From the NCBI GenBank assembly GCA_027347985.1, contig DAIEQH010000005.1, positions 1 to 32,682 of the forward strand: 32,682 nucleotides of DNA. The letters run 5' to 3'. The stretch comes from Candidatus Nomurabacteria bacterium. GTDB taxonomy: Bacteria; Patescibacteriota; Minisyncoccia; Phycocordibacterales; UBA9973. Shown one piece after another: positions 7,310 through 14,257 of this stretch (position 1 is its first letter; the number at the start of each line of letters is the position of its first letter). A program made the translations under genes and the position numbers. The notes below the pieces were generated by a model. That model had not been told where the DNA came from. It saw only the letters and a list, made by a program, of their open reading frames with translations, and searched no databases.

Positions 7310-7696
7310 TTACCATAATCTAAATAATGCTTCTCCCCCGACTTGTTCTTTTCTCGTTTCCTTGCCAGACAAAATTCCTTTTGGCGTGGAAAGCACGAGA
7401 AGTCCAGAACCATTTCTGATTGAATGAATTTCTTTCATTTTGAAATAAACGCGACGGGATTGTTTAGAGATTCTTTCTACTTCCGTGATTTTTGGTTTCT
7501 TTTCTATATAAACTAATTCAACTTCCAATGTTGGAAAACCTTTTTTAACTTTTTTAGAAACTTGTTTCAAATATCCTTCTTTCTTCAAACATTCTGCAAT
7601 AGCATTTTTTAATTTGGAATATGGGAAAGAAACAGTCTCCTTGCCTGCAAGAGAAGCGTTCTTTAACATTATTATCATGTTTGAAATTGAATCCAT
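7310..7696 (-). CDS. rpsH: 30S ribosomal protein uS8
   Basis: 128 residues. The N-terminal DSISNMIIMLKNAS matches uS8. The C-terminal GSGLLVLSTPKGILSGKETRKEQVGGEALFRLW is shared in pattern with other bacteria (STSKGVMTD-type turn and GGE...W ending). It binds helix 21 of 16S rRNA and in many bacteria represses its own operon. It follows rpsN by 9 bases. The gene for uL6 follows after the large hairpin. Confidence 0.96.
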   Translation of the reverse strand: MDSISNMIIMLKNASLAGKETVSFPYSKLKNAIAECLKKEGYLKQVSKKVKKGFPTLEVELVYIEKKPKITEVERISKQSRRVYFKMKEIHSIRNGSGLLVLSTPKGILSGKETRKEQVGGEALFRLW

Positions 7697-7705
7697 AAAA
7701 TTTAA

Positions 7706-7891
7706 TTACCAGCTTGATTTACGAACACCCGGAAGCATTCCTTCATTTGCTAATTCTCTGAAACAAATACGACATATACCGAAATCTCTCATGAAGCCAT
7801 TGCCTCGTCCACAACGAAAACAACGATTTTTCTGTCGTGTAGAAAATTTAGGTGTTTTTTTACTTCTTGCTATAACTGATGTTTTTGCCAT
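7706..7891 (-). CDS. rpsN: 30S ribosomal protein uS14, zinc-binding type
   Basis: 61 residues, the short zinc type. The four zinc ligands are C24, C27, C40 and C43 (CFRC...CRIC). The C-terminus MLPGVRKSSW is diagnostic. It sits in the head of the 30S subunit. It is the first gene of the rpsN-secY unit, here separated from rplE by 659 bases containing a terminator, an unrelated gene and a new promoter. No Shine-Dalgarno motif precedes the ATG; the 108-base leader is predicted to be structured. Confidence 0.97.
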   Translation of the reverse strand: MAKTSVIARSKKTPKFSTRQKNRCFRCGRGNGFMRDFGICRICFRELANEGMLPGVRKSSW

Positions 7892-7905
7892 AAATAAATA
7901 ATATT

Positions 7906-7995
7906 GGGAGGGCTTTACAATATCTCACTTTTTTTCTTTAAGCCTTTAAAATAAAGGTCTAAAGGAGAAAAGTGGATTAATCAAAGCTATATTCC
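7906..7995 (-). promoter_or_regulatory. Structured leader of the rpsN-secY mRNA (candidate)
   Basis: In minus-strand RNA, nested complementary segments can form one long stem: GCTTT/AAAGC outside, then CACTTTT/AAAAGTG, CTTTA/TAAAG and CCTTTA/TAAAGG around a UUU loop. The core spans 7926-7974. A ribosomal-protein binding site is an inference; no match to a known leader was recognised. Confidence 0.45.
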
Positions 7996-8005
7996 CTTGC
8001 GATAT

Positions 8006-8034
8006 ATACTAGCAAAATCTAAAAAAATAGTCAA
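8006..8034 (-). promoter_or_regulatory. Promoter of the rpsN-secY unit
   Basis: -35 TTGACT (8029-8034), a 17-base spacer and extended -10 TGC-TAGTAT (8006-8011). The TTTGCTA(C/G)TAT core is shared with the tuf and rpsS promoters. Predicted +1 is near 7999. Confidence 0.75.
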
Positions 8035-8040
8035 ATAAAA

Positions 8041-8068
8041 AGGCCTGTATTGATATTATCTCAAGACC
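8041..8068 (-). terminator. Probable terminator of the 83-aa gene
   Basis: Minus-strand AGGTCT...AGGCCT arms (one G-U pair) with inner TTGA/TCAA pairing, followed by TTTTTATTT. It sits just after the stop at 8077 and before the rpsN promoter. Confidence 0.5.
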
Positions 8069-8076
8069 TCTTGGAT

Positions 8077-8328
8077 TCAACCAAGTAAATTACTTATCTC
8101 CTGAAAATTTGCGGTAAAACGACACTTTTCCGGAGTTTCCTCAACCAACTTTATGCAACGTTCTACTGAAATCCCTTCTTCAAGAATGGACACCTTTTCT
8201 CTATCTTCCTTGGTCCATTCAACATTGAAACTGAGATCAAAATCTTCTTTTGTTTTGTATTGCATATAAAAGCGGACATCTTTATAACCACCCGCTTTTT
8301 CTGTATAAACAAACACTACATTATACAT
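8077..8328 (-). CDS. Hypothetical protein inserted between rplE and rpsN
   Basis: 83 residues from the ATG at 8328. An in-frame ATG at 8340 lies within the Shine-Dalgarno sequence GGAGG, so 8328 is the real start. The product is soluble and acidic, with an aromatic N-terminal strand (MYNVVFVYTEK), a YMQYKTKEDFDLSF segment and a C-terminal ERCIKLVEETPEKC region with two Cys. No family was recognised. It has its own strong promoter (8386-8413) and a likely terminator (8041-8068), and rplE has a terminator before it. It is therefore an independent cassette within the ribosomal cluster. Unlike most neighbours it has a strong Shine-Dalgarno motif and a TGA stop. Confidence 0.8.
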   Translation of the reverse strand: MYNVVFVYTEKAGGYKDVRFYMQYKTKEDFDLSFNVEWTKEDREKVSILEEGISVERCIKLVEETPEKCRFTANFQEISNLLG

Positions 8329-8385
8329 AGATACCTCCATTAAGTATAATTTTTAAAAAATATTCGGAACAATTTTTACCAACTA

Positions 8386-8413
8386 AATATAACATTTAAT
8401 ATAAAAAAGTCAA
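8386..8413 (-). promoter_or_regulatory. Promoter of the 83-aa gene
   Basis: -35 TTGACT (8408-8413), a 16-base spacer and -10 TATATT (8386-8391), giving a leader of about 50 bases ending in GGAGG four bases before the ATG. Confidence 0.75.
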
Positions 8414-8506
8414 CTGTAAAAAATCTTTTTTGTAAAGAGAATTTTTATTCAAAAATTTTATTACAAATAAATTATACATTAGCCCTTGTATATCGCAATA
8501 CAACAA

Positions 8507-8530
8507 AAAATCCCTAATTTTAGGGATTTT
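8507..8530 (-). terminator. Intrinsic terminator after rplE
   Basis: A perfect 10-bp stem, AAAATCCCTA/TAGGGATTTT, with a 4-base loop. U-rich flanks on both strands would let it work in either direction. It ends the rpsS-rplE unit, 20 bases after the rplE stop. Confidence 0.85.
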
Positions 8531-8550
8531 TTATATTTATATTTTAAGCC

Positions 8551-9117
8551 TTATTTCTTCTTTTTATCTTCCTCCTTCTTAAACGGTACTCCTATCAAAC
8601 TAAAGAACATCTTTCCCTCTTCTTTAGTTTTTGCTGTTGAAACGAGCGTGATAGCAAGACCAAATACATCTTTGATATCTTCATCTGCTGTCTCTGGGAA
8701 AATAGTATGTTCTTTGATGCCAATAGTAAGGTTACCTATATTATCCACTGCTCCAGGGTTAATACCACGAAAGTCTTTAGTGCGAGGAAGAGCAACATTT
8801 ATAAGTTTTTCTAAGAAAGCATACATTCTCTTTCCGCGTAATGTAGTAACGACACCAATAGCATCTCCCTGACGAACTTTGAAAGACGCAATGGATTGTT
8901 TAGCACCCCTTAATGCTGCTTTTTGTCCTGTGATTTTTGCTAAACGCGAACTAATAGCATCATTTTTATTTTTATCTTTCTTGATAGCTGTACCTGTGCC
9001 GACATTCAATACGACTTTCACCATTTTTGGCGCAGCCATTTTATTTTTATAATGAAAATTACTTTTCATCTTATCAAAACTTTCTATTTCTTTTTCTTTA
9101 ACAGTTAAATGTTTCAT
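8551..9117 (-). CDS. rplE: 50S ribosomal protein uL5
   Basis: 188 residues, near the usual 179. Recognisable segments are MVKVVLNVGTG near residue 33, RQGDAIGVVTTLRG near 93, TKDFRGI near 121 and GIKEHTIFPE near 143. It binds 5S rRNA in the central protuberance. It is the last gene of the rpsS-rplE unit, followed by a terminator, which separates it from rpsN although these two are normally adjacent. The C-terminus is a short Lys-rich tail (KKEEDKKKK). No Shine-Dalgarno motif. Confidence 0.97.
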   Translation of the reverse strand: MKHLTVKEKEIESFDKMKSNFHYKNKMAAPKMVKVVLNVGTGTAIKKDKNKNDAISSRLAKITGQKAALRGAKQSIASFKVRQGDAIGVVTTLRGKRMYAFLEKLINVALPRTKDFRGINPGAVDNIGNLTIGIKEHTIFPETADEDIKDVFGLAITLVSTAKTKEEGKMFFSLIGVPFKKEEDKKKK

Positions 9118-9124
9118 AATATTT

Positions 9125-9343
9125 TTAATCTATTTTTTTAACGTTGGAAGCATGTATCGGCATAGCCACATCTATTATCGTTCCCTTTTCATCAGATTTT
9201 CTAGGACGTTGATGCTTTTTCATCATATTTATTCCTTCTACTACAACTTTATTTTTAGAAACTAAAACAGAAGCAATTTTACCCTTCTTGCCCTTGTCTT
9301 TACCTGTTATTACTTTTACATTGTCTCCTTTTTTTATTTTCAT
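9125..9343 (-). CDS. rplX: 50S ribosomal protein uL24, short form
   Basis: 72 residues against about 103 usually. The KOW motif is clear: KKGDNVKVITGKDKGKKGKI from residue 3. It is followed by VVVEGINMMKKHQRP near 33 and the DVAMPIHASNV segment near 58. The usual C-terminal 30 residues are absent. uL24 starts 50S assembly at the 5' end of 23S rRNA. The gene sits between rplN and rplE, 7 bases from each, with no Shine-Dalgarno motif. Confidence 0.95.
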   Translation of the reverse strand: MKIKKGDNVKVITGKDKGKKGKIASVLVSKNKVVVEGINMMKKHQRPRKSDEKGTIIDVAMPIHASNVKKID

Positions 9344-9350
9344 ATTATAG

Positions 9351-9722
9351 TTAAATTACCTCTGGTGCCAAAGAAATTATCTTTTGGAACCCTCTTTCAG
9401 CTAGCTCTCTTGGGATAGGTCCGAAGACGCGTCCAGCTTTTGGATCAAGCTTGCCTTTTTCTAATAAAACTACCGCATTGTCATCAAAACGAATATACGA
9501 TCCGTCTTTTCTTCTGTATGCATTTCTAGTACGCACCACGACAGCTTCACAGACATCTTTCTTTTTTACTCCTTTTCGTGGAGAAGCTATTTTCACGGAA
9601 ATTATCACTTTCTCGCCAATAGAAGCATACCTTTTTTTAGAACTGCCTAAAACCTTAAACACCTTTCCTACGGTGCCTCCTGCATTATCTGTTATTTTTA
9701 CTAATGTTTCTGTTTGAATCAT
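9351..9722 (-). CDS. rplN: 50S ribosomal protein uL14
   Basis: 123 residues, the usual length. MIQTETLVKITDNAGG at the start, the basic RKGVKKKD loop near residue 52, the FDDNAVVLLE segment near 79 and the FGPIPREL motif near 101 are all diagnostic. It lies at the subunit interface next to uL19. It follows rpsQ by 9 bases. The AT-rich start region has no Shine-Dalgarno motif. Confidence 0.97.
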   Translation of the reverse strand: MIQTETLVKITDNAGGTVGKVFKVLGSSKKRYASIGEKVIISVKIASPRKGVKKKDVCEAVVVRTRNAYRRKDGSYIRFDDNAVVLLEKGKLDPKAGRVFGPIPRELAERGFQKIISLAPEVI

Positions 9723-9731
9723 AAAATTATT

Positions 9732-10004
9732 TTATTTTGTAACTACTTTGAATTTCTTATCTTTTGAAATTGGCTTCGTTTCCGTTATTTCTACTTTGTC
9801 CCCTATTTTGTATTGATTTTCCTCGTCATGAGCTTTATATTTTTTATTTATTTTATAAAACTTTCCATATTTAGGATGTTTAACAAAACGTGAAACAGAT
9901 ACAACAATTGTCTTATCCATCTTATCAGAAACAACAACACCACTTAGGACATTTCCTTTTTTTATATTCTTTTCTTCTGCTGTTTTTTCTTTTTTCGTTT
10001 TCAT
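9732..10004 (-). CDS. rpsQ: 30S ribosomal protein uS17
   Basis: 90 residues with a Lys/Glu-rich N-terminal extension of about 17 residues. The OB-fold core is clear: [20 protein letters not shown] from residue 20, then HPKYGKFYK and the [20 protein letters not shown] ending. It binds the 5' domain of 16S rRNA early in assembly. It lies between rpmC and rplN in the canonical order. Confidence 0.96.
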   Translation of the reverse strand: MKTKKEKTAEEKNIKKGNVLSGVVVSDKMDKTIVVSVSRFVKHPKYGKFYKINKKYKAHDEENQYKIGDKVEITETKPISKDKKFKVVTK

Positions 10005-10023
10005 ATTTTTATTTTATAAATTT

Positions 10024-10218
10024 TTACTTCTTCTTGTTCATTTCTGTTAAAATCCTGGCCACTTGTTTTTTGAGAGTTGTGGATTCTTTTACATTTTTTG
10101 ATTTTGAACCTTGCGCTTTAAATCTCAAAACTCTTATGCTTTCTTCTAAATCGGCAAGCTTTTTTTTAAGCTCTTCCTTTTTCATTCCTTTTAAATTTTC
10201 CTTTTCTTTTTTTGCCAT
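10024..10218 (-). CDS. rpmC: 50S ribosomal protein uL29
   Basis: 64 residues, two long helices, as is typical. LKKKLADLEESIRVLRFKAQ near residue 17 and the C-terminal KKQVARILTEMNKKK match the uL29 pattern. It sits at the polypeptide exit tunnel, where it helps bind the signal recognition particle. The Lys-rich N-terminus (MAKKEKENLKGMKKEE) is slightly extended. It lies between rplP and rpsQ. Confidence 0.94.
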   Translation of the reverse strand: MAKKEKENLKGMKKEELKKKLADLEESIRVLRFKAQGSKSKNVKESTTLKKQVARILTEMNKKK

Positions 10219-10231
10219 ATAAATAATTCAA

Positions 10232-10660
10232 TTACATATTATGAACTCTAGAAACGACTCTCGTTTTGACTGGAAGTTTAGTACCAGCCTTTCTTAATGC
10301 TTCATGGGCCGTCTTTTCATCTACTCCATCTACTTCAAATATAATACGTCCAGGAGAAACATCAAAACAATATCCTTGTGGATCTCCTTTTCCTTTTCCC
10401 ATGCCTACTTCCGCAGCTTTGGCAGTGAAAGGTCTGTCTGGGAAAATACGAACCCAATATTTACCAGCCTTGGTGAGTGTTCGAGAAATAACTTTTCTGG
10501 CAGATTCAATTTGATTTGATTTCACTCTAGCTTGAGTTACAGCTTTGAGTCCATAAGAACCGAAGGCTAACTTCGTGCCACGAGTTTCTGGCGTCCTAGC
10601 CTTAGGATTGATGCGGCCAACTTGCCATTTTCTAAATTTTACTTTTTTAGGGAATAACAT
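10232..10660 (-). CDS. rplP: 50S ribosomal protein uL16
   Basis: 142 residues, near the usual 137. MLFPKKVKFRKWQVGR at the start, the FGSYGLKAV segment near residue 33, the WVRIFPDRPFTAK motif near 69 and the GKGKGDPQGYCFDVSPGRI loop near 88 are diagnostic. The K-P-loop region contacts the A-site tRNA and the peptidyl transferase centre. The gene lies between rpsC and rpmC. No Shine-Dalgarno motif. Confidence 0.97.
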   Translation of the reverse strand: MLFPKKVKFRKWQVGRINPKARTPETRGTKLAFGSYGLKAVTQARVKSNQIESARKVISRTLTKAGKYWVRIFPDRPFTAKAAEVGMGKGKGDPQGYCFDVSPGRIIFEVDGVDEKTAHEALRKAGTKLPVKTRVVSRVHNM

Positions 10661-10670
10661 AATAGTTTAA

Positions 10671-11381
10671 TTAATTTTTTTCGCCTGAGGCGAATCCGCC
10701 TTTAGCGGAAACTTTTAACGGTTTCTTATCAGCAAATATTTTCCCACGGTAAATCCAAACTTTTATACCTACATCACCATATGGCAAATGTGCTTTCTCA
10801 CGTTTAAAATCAATGTCCGCACGAAAGGTCTGAAGAGGGATAGACCCACGCTTAAGCTCTTCTGTTCGGGCAATTTCAGCACCGCCTAGACGGCCTCCTA
10901 AAACAACTCTGACTCCTTCTACCCCATGGGCCATCATGACTTTTTCTACTATTTGTTTAATGACTCGACGATAAGGCATTCTTTTTTCTAATCCTTCCGC
11001 AATCATATAAGCAACGATAGACGCATCTGCTTCTGGGTTGCCTACTTCAACAATTTCAAGTTTAAAATCTTCTGGCTTAGCAAGTTTTAATTTGCTGATT
11101 TTTTTCAAAATATCTTCTTTAAGTTTTGTTACTCCTTCACCATTTCTTCCAATAATGAGACCTGGGCGAGAAGTTCTGATTATAAAACGAGTTGTTTTCT
11201 GATTTCTTTCAATTTCAATGGAAGAAACATACATAGCGCGTAGTTTTTTCTCTAAATATTCACGAATTAAGACATCTCTCTTTAAGAAATCACAATATTG
11301 TTTAGGATCGGCAAACCAGTGAGATTTCCAATCTCTTAATATTATCAACCTATGTGCATATGGGTGTACTATTTTTGACAT
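10671..11381 (-). CDS. rpsC: 30S ribosomal protein uS3 with repeat-derived C-terminus
   Basis: 236 residues. The N-terminal MSKIVHPYAHRL and WFADPKQYCDFLKRD, the KH domain with the GLIIGRNGEGV loop near residue 75, and the C-terminal domain with GVRVVLGGRLGGAEIARTE near 155 and LPYGDVGIKVWIYRG near 198 define uS3. It forms the mRNA entry channel. The last residues, SAKGGFASGEKN, are encoded by a double-hairpin dispersed repeat (10680-10709) whose relative lies at 31797-31826. The coding end has therefore probably been captured by, or grown into, that element. Confidence 0.97.
   Translation of the reverse strand: MSKIVHPYAHRLIILRDWKSHWFADPKQYCDFLKRDVLIREYLEKKLRAMYVSSIEIERNQKTTRFIIRTSRPGLIIGRNGEGVTKLKEDILKKISKLKLAKPEDFKLEIVEVGNPEADASIVAYMIAEGLEKRMPYRRVIKQIVEKVMMAHGVEGVRVVLGGRLGGAEIARTEELKRGSIPLQTFRADIDFKREKAHLPYGDVGIKVWIYRGKIFADKKPLKVSAKGGFASGEKN
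10680..10709. repeat. Double-hairpin repeat, copy inside the rpsC 3' end
   Basis: Two adjacent hairpins, TTCGCC-TGA-GGCGAA (10680-10694) and TCCGCC-TTT-AGCGGA (10695-10709). A related pair is at 31797-31826, with stem changes that keep base pairing. Confidence 0.8.
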
Positions 11382-11383
11382 AA

Positions 11384-11827
11384 TTATTTATGTGGCGTTA
11401 AGCTCGTAGTTGCTTTCTTTGTTTTTACTGTTTTTGTTTTAACAACTTTTTTTACTTCCTTTTTTTCTACTTCAACAGCTTTTTTTACTTCTTTAATCGG
11501 TTGTGTCTTTTCTGCTAAAACCAAAGTGATATGGCTTGTACGTTTGTTTATCCTGTGTCCTGTCCCCATAGCAGCTGGCATCATTCTTTTCATAACGATT
11601 CCTTTGTCTACCCTCAATTCTTTAATATATAAATTTTCTTTGGCTACTCCTACTTGAGTGGCGTTGGCAACAGCGGAAAGTAAAAGTTTCTTGATTGGAA
11701 AACCTGCACGCTTTGCTAAAAAGTCTAGCATCGGGATAGCTTCCTCTACGCTCTTCCCTTTTACGAGTCCTGCCACTAAACGAACCTTTCTTGGAGCTTG
11801 TCTGTAATTTTTTAAAAATGCTTTCAT
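11384..11827 (-). CDS. rplV: 50S ribosomal protein uL22
   Basis: 147 residues. The core (about 110 residues) has YRQAPRKVRLVAGLVKGKSV near residue 8 and the tunnel-lining loop KRMMPAAMGTGHRINKRTSHI near 79. The remaining 35 or so residues form a Val/Lys/Glu-rich tail typical of CPR uL22. The loop reaches the exit tunnel, where it is a macrolide contact. The gene lies 2 bases before rpsC and 1 base after rpsS, so these three are tightly coupled. Confidence 0.96.
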   Translation of the reverse strand: MKAFLKNYRQAPRKVRLVAGLVKGKSVEEAIPMLDFLAKRAGFPIKKLLLSAVANATQVGVAKENLYIKELRVDKGIVMKRMMPAAMGTGHRINKRTSHITLVLAEKTQPIKEVKKAVEVEKKEVKKVVKTKTVKTKKATTSLTPHK

Positions 11828-11828
11828 A

Positions 11829-12176
11829 TTATTTTTTCTTTACATCAGCTGCAGCTGCTGTTGCGGATTTAGCTTGAGTAATTTCTGCTTCTTTCTTTTT
11901 CTGTTCAAGTTCTTTCTGCATTTTACCTCCGTGTTTCATAAATTTCTTGGTTGGAGAAAATTCACCGAGTCTGTGACCTACCATGTCTTCTGTTACTAAA
12001 ACTTCAATGTGGGTCTTGCCGTTATGTACGCCGAAAGTGAAACCCACCATCTCAGGTGAAATCTGACAGGCACGTTTCCATGTCTTAATCATTGGGGTTT
12101 GTAACGGGTTTTTGCCAGCTATCTTCCCTAATAGTTTTTCGTCGATATTTAAGCCTTTTTTGATTGATCTTGTCAT
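11829..12176 (-). CDS. rpsS: 30S ribosomal protein uS19
   Basis: 115 residues against about 92 usually. MTRSIKKGL, the TWKRACQISPEMVGFTFGVHNG segment near residue 32 and the MVGHRLGEFSPTKKF motif near 65 are diagnostic; about 25 residues of Lys/Glu/Ala-rich tail are extra. It forms intersubunit bridge contacts in the 30S head. It is the first gene of its own unit: the promoter lies at 12206-12233, and the whole 23-base leader is a hairpin plus U-run that contains AGGAG, the only plausible Shine-Dalgarno motif among the ribosomal-protein genes here. Confidence 0.96.
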   Translation of the reverse strand: MTRSIKKGLNIDEKLLGKIAGKNPLQTPMIKTWKRACQISPEMVGFTFGVHNGKTHIEVLVTEDMVGHRLGEFSPTKKFMKHGGKMQKELEQKKKEAEITQAKSATAAAADVKKK

Positions 12177-12182
12177 AACAAA

Positions 12183-12199
12183 AAGCTCCTAACGAGCTT
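12183..12199 (-). promoter_or_regulatory. +1 hairpin with U-run in the rpsS leader
   Basis: RNA AAGCUC-GUUAG-GAGCUU followed by UUU. It starts six bases after the -10 box, at predicted +1, and overlaps AGGAG. It could terminate, hide the ribosome-binding site or protect the 5' end. Confidence 0.7.
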
Positions 12200-12205
12200 C
12201 CACTC

Positions 12206-12233
12206 ATAGTAGCAAATTACAAAATAAAGTCAA
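12206..12233 (-). promoter_or_regulatory. Promoter of rpsS-rplE unit
   Basis: -35 TTGACT (12228-12233), a 16-base spacer and extended -10 TGC-TACTAT (12206-12211). The AATTTGCTACTAT stretch is identical to the tuf promoter. Confidence 0.8.
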
Positions 12234-12320
12234 ATTTTAAAATGACCATTAAATTTACTAGGTCGTTCAAAATCTAGTTGCAGGATTTTGAATATGTTGT
12301 GTAATATTGTTATAGAAATA

Positions 12321-12353
12321 AAAAAGCCGGAAGCCCCTGCGTCCGTCTTTTTT
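12321..12353 (-). terminator. Intrinsic terminator after rplB
   Basis: Arms AAAAAGCCGGA and TCCGTCTTTTT (one mismatch) around AGCCCCTGCG, with T-runs on both strands. It ends the tuf-rplB unit 12 bases after the rplB stop. Confidence 0.75.
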
Positions 12354-12364
12354 ATATTTTTGTA

Positions 12365-13213
12365 TTACTGAGATTTTCTTGATTTACCGGTCTTCCTACG
12401 AGAAACAATAAATAGATTTGAGTATTTTTTAGGTGTGCGGGTTTTGCGTCCTCCTGTTACTTTACCCCACATAGTCTTCGGACGTTTAGTTCCACGGCCT
12501 TGTCTACCTTCACCTCCACCGTATGGATGGTCTACAGGGTTCATGGCTGTACCTCGGACAGTTGGCCTGATTCCCTTCCAACGAGAACGTCCCGCTTTAC
12601 CATAATTTTCTAAATGGTGTTCTTCGTTTGAAACAGTACCGACAGATGCCCAACAATTCTCATCAATTTTGCGAACTTCTGAGGAAGGCATTTTCAAATT
12701 TGTATAACCGTCAGCATTTGCAACGACTTGTGCGAAGATTCCTGCAGAACGTCCGATCTTGGCACCACCTCTTGGTTTGATTTCAATATTATAAACAAAT
12801 GTTCCAACTGGAATATTTCGCAAAGGCAATCTGTTACCAGCTGTAAGCTCTGCTTTTTCAGATACAACAAATGTCATTCCTGGTTTAACTGATTTTGGAA
12901 TAACGACATATCTCTTTTCTCCATCTTTATAGACAGCAAGGCCGATGAAAGCACTACGATTTGGATCGTATTCTATAGATTTTATTTTTGCAGGAATATC
13001 TTTCTTGTCATAGATAAAATCAACATCACGAAAAAGACGCTTGTGCCCGCCACCTTTATGTCTCATGGTAATACGTCCAGCGCTATTTCTCCCGACAGAA
13101 CGTTTGAAACCATAAGTTAAAGACTTAGTCGGTTTACTCTCGGTCAAAAAGTCACGATAATTAATATTCGTCATCTGTCTTCTTGATTTACTTGTGGGTT
13201 TGTATGATTTCAT
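12365..13213 (-). CDS. rplB: 50S ribosomal protein uL2
   Basis: 282 residues, the usual length. The core motifs are GRNSAGRITMRHKGGGHKR near residue 41 and, in the C-terminal domain, RPTVRGTAMNPVDHPYGGGEG near 217, which contains the conserved His near the peptidyl transferase centre (AMNPVDHP). The end is KKYSNLFIVSRRKTGK. It closes the tuf-rpsJ-rplC-rplD-rplW-rplB unit and is followed by a terminator; normally rpsS would follow directly. Confidence 0.97.
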   Translation of the reverse strand: MKSYKPTSKSRRQMTNINYRDFLTESKPTKSLTYGFKRSVGRNSAGRITMRHKGGGHKRLFRDVDFIYDKKDIPAKIKSIEYDPNRSAFIGLAVYKDGEKRYVVIPKSVKPGMTFVVSEKAELTAGNRLPLRNIPVGTFVYNIEIKPRGGAKIGRSAGIFAQVVANADGYTNLKMPSSEVRKIDENCWASVGTVSNEEHHLENYGKAGRSRWKGIRPTVRGTAMNPVDHPYGGGEGRQGRGTKRPKTMWGKVTGGRKTRTPKKYSNLFIVSRRKTGKSRKSQ

Positions 13214-13225
13214 CGTATTAAATAA

Positions 13226-13510
13226 TTAAATTATTTCTATTTTATCTCCTTTCTTTAAATAAGCGATAGCTTTTTTGCCTCCCCCTCGTACTCCCTTTTT
13301 ACCCTTAGACATGACATTCTTATGAGGGACAGGAAGGATATTTATTTTAACCGGGATAACTTTATAAAGTGCAAAAATAGCTTTCTTGATTTCTTTTTTG
13401 TTTGCAGAAACATCAACATTAAAAGTATAAACATTCTGCTCAAAAACGTTACTGGCTTTCTCAGTTACTCTAGGATTTTTTATTGGACTTTTCTTTGTTG
13501 TTTCTGACAT
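13226..13510 (-). CDS. rplW: 50S ribosomal protein uL23
   Basis: 94 residues. IKNPRVTEKAS near residue 10, VYTFNVDVSANKKEIKKAI near 27 and VIPVKINILPVPHK near 51 follow the uL23 pattern. The C-terminus GGGKKAIAYLKKGDKIEII is typical. It sits at the exit tunnel, where trigger factor and SRP dock. It is 59 bases from rplD, and that gap is largely an inverted repeat. Confidence 0.96.
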   Translation of the reverse strand: MSETTKKSPIKNPRVTEKASNVFEQNVYTFNVDVSANKKEIKKAIFALYKVIPVKINILPVPHKNVMSKGKKGVRGGGKKAIAYLKKGDKIEII

Positions 13511-13520
13511 AAATTTTTGT

Positions 13521-13564
13521 CCCTACACTGGGTTAAAAGGAATCCCCCTAAACCCAGCGTAGGG
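13521..13564. repeat. 14-bp inverted repeat in the rplD-rplW gap
   Basis: CCCTACACTGGGTT (13521-13534) and AACCCAGCGTAGGG (13551-13564) pair at 13 of 14 positions around a 16-base loop. No U-run follows on the minus strand. Confidence 0.8.
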
Positions 13565-13569
13565 TCTTA

Positions 13570-14253
13570 TTACCCTCTTGATTCTAAAAACTTCACGCTT
13601 TCTTCAGGATTTTCTATTAAAAGATACTGATATTTCAAAACATCTAATGGATTCAAATTTTTAACGAAAACTATTTCAAGTTGTGGTAAATTTCTGAAAC
13701 TTTTTTCTGTCTTTTCATTTCTATCTCTCAAAGCAACCAGGATTCTTGGCTTCTTGGAATTGGCTAGTGGTTTCCAGCCTGTAGCTTTAGAAAGATTTTT
13801 CATCACTTCTAGTGCTTTTTTAGTCTTTGTTTCAGCTTGAGAAAGTGTATCAACGAAAAGTATTTCTTCGTCTTTCATTTTTTTAGAAAGAACAGAAAAG
13901 AGAGCTTGTGCACGCATTTTCTTAGAAACTTTTCTCTTATAATTCTTTTCTGCGAGTGGCCCATGAGTGACACCTCCTCCAACCCAAATAGGTGAACGAG
14001 AAGATCCATGACGAGCACGTCCTGTACCTTTTTGTTTCCAAGGCTTCTTGCCTCCTCCACGAACTTCTCCTCTGTCTTTCGTGTCAGCAGTACCGGCACG
14101 TTTATTGGAACGCATTCCTTCGACAACTTGATGTACTAAGTCAGCACGCCATTTAGCAGCAAAAACTTTCGCCGGCAATGTTATTTTGCCTGCTTCCACC
14201 CCTTTCTGATTATAAATTTTTGCTTCTGTTTTTGCTTCTGTTTTTGCTTCCAT
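13570..14253 (-). CDS. rplD: 50S ribosomal protein uL4
   Basis: 227 residues. The central tunnel-loop region KDRGEVRGGGKKPWKQKGTGRARHGSSRSPIW near residue 60 and FSVLSKKMKDEEI near 118 are diagnostic. The N-terminus carries a threefold (EAKT)-type tandem repeat from a 12-base DNA repeat (14219-14252), so the exact start among clustered codons is uncertain by a few residues. In gamma-proteobacteria uL4 represses the S10 operon; nothing here shows that site. It lies between rplC and rplW. Confidence 0.96.
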   Translation of the reverse strand: MEAKTEAKTEAKIYNQKGVEAGKITLPAKVFAAKWRADLVHQVVEGMRSNKRAGTADTKDRGEVRGGGKKPWKQKGTGRARHGSSRSPIWVGGGVTHGPLAEKNYKRKVSKKMRAQALFSVLSKKMKDEEILFVDTLSQAETKTKKALEVMKNLSKATGWKPLANSKKPRILVALRDRNEKTEKSFRNLPQLEIVFVKNLNPLDVLKYQYLLIENPEESVKFLESRG

Positions 14254-14257
14254 AAAA

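Noticed and set aside
13875-14126. Open frame of 83 codons on the minus strand inside rplD
   Set aside because: It lies in another frame of a clear uL4 gene, has no ribosome-binding site and no recognisable product.
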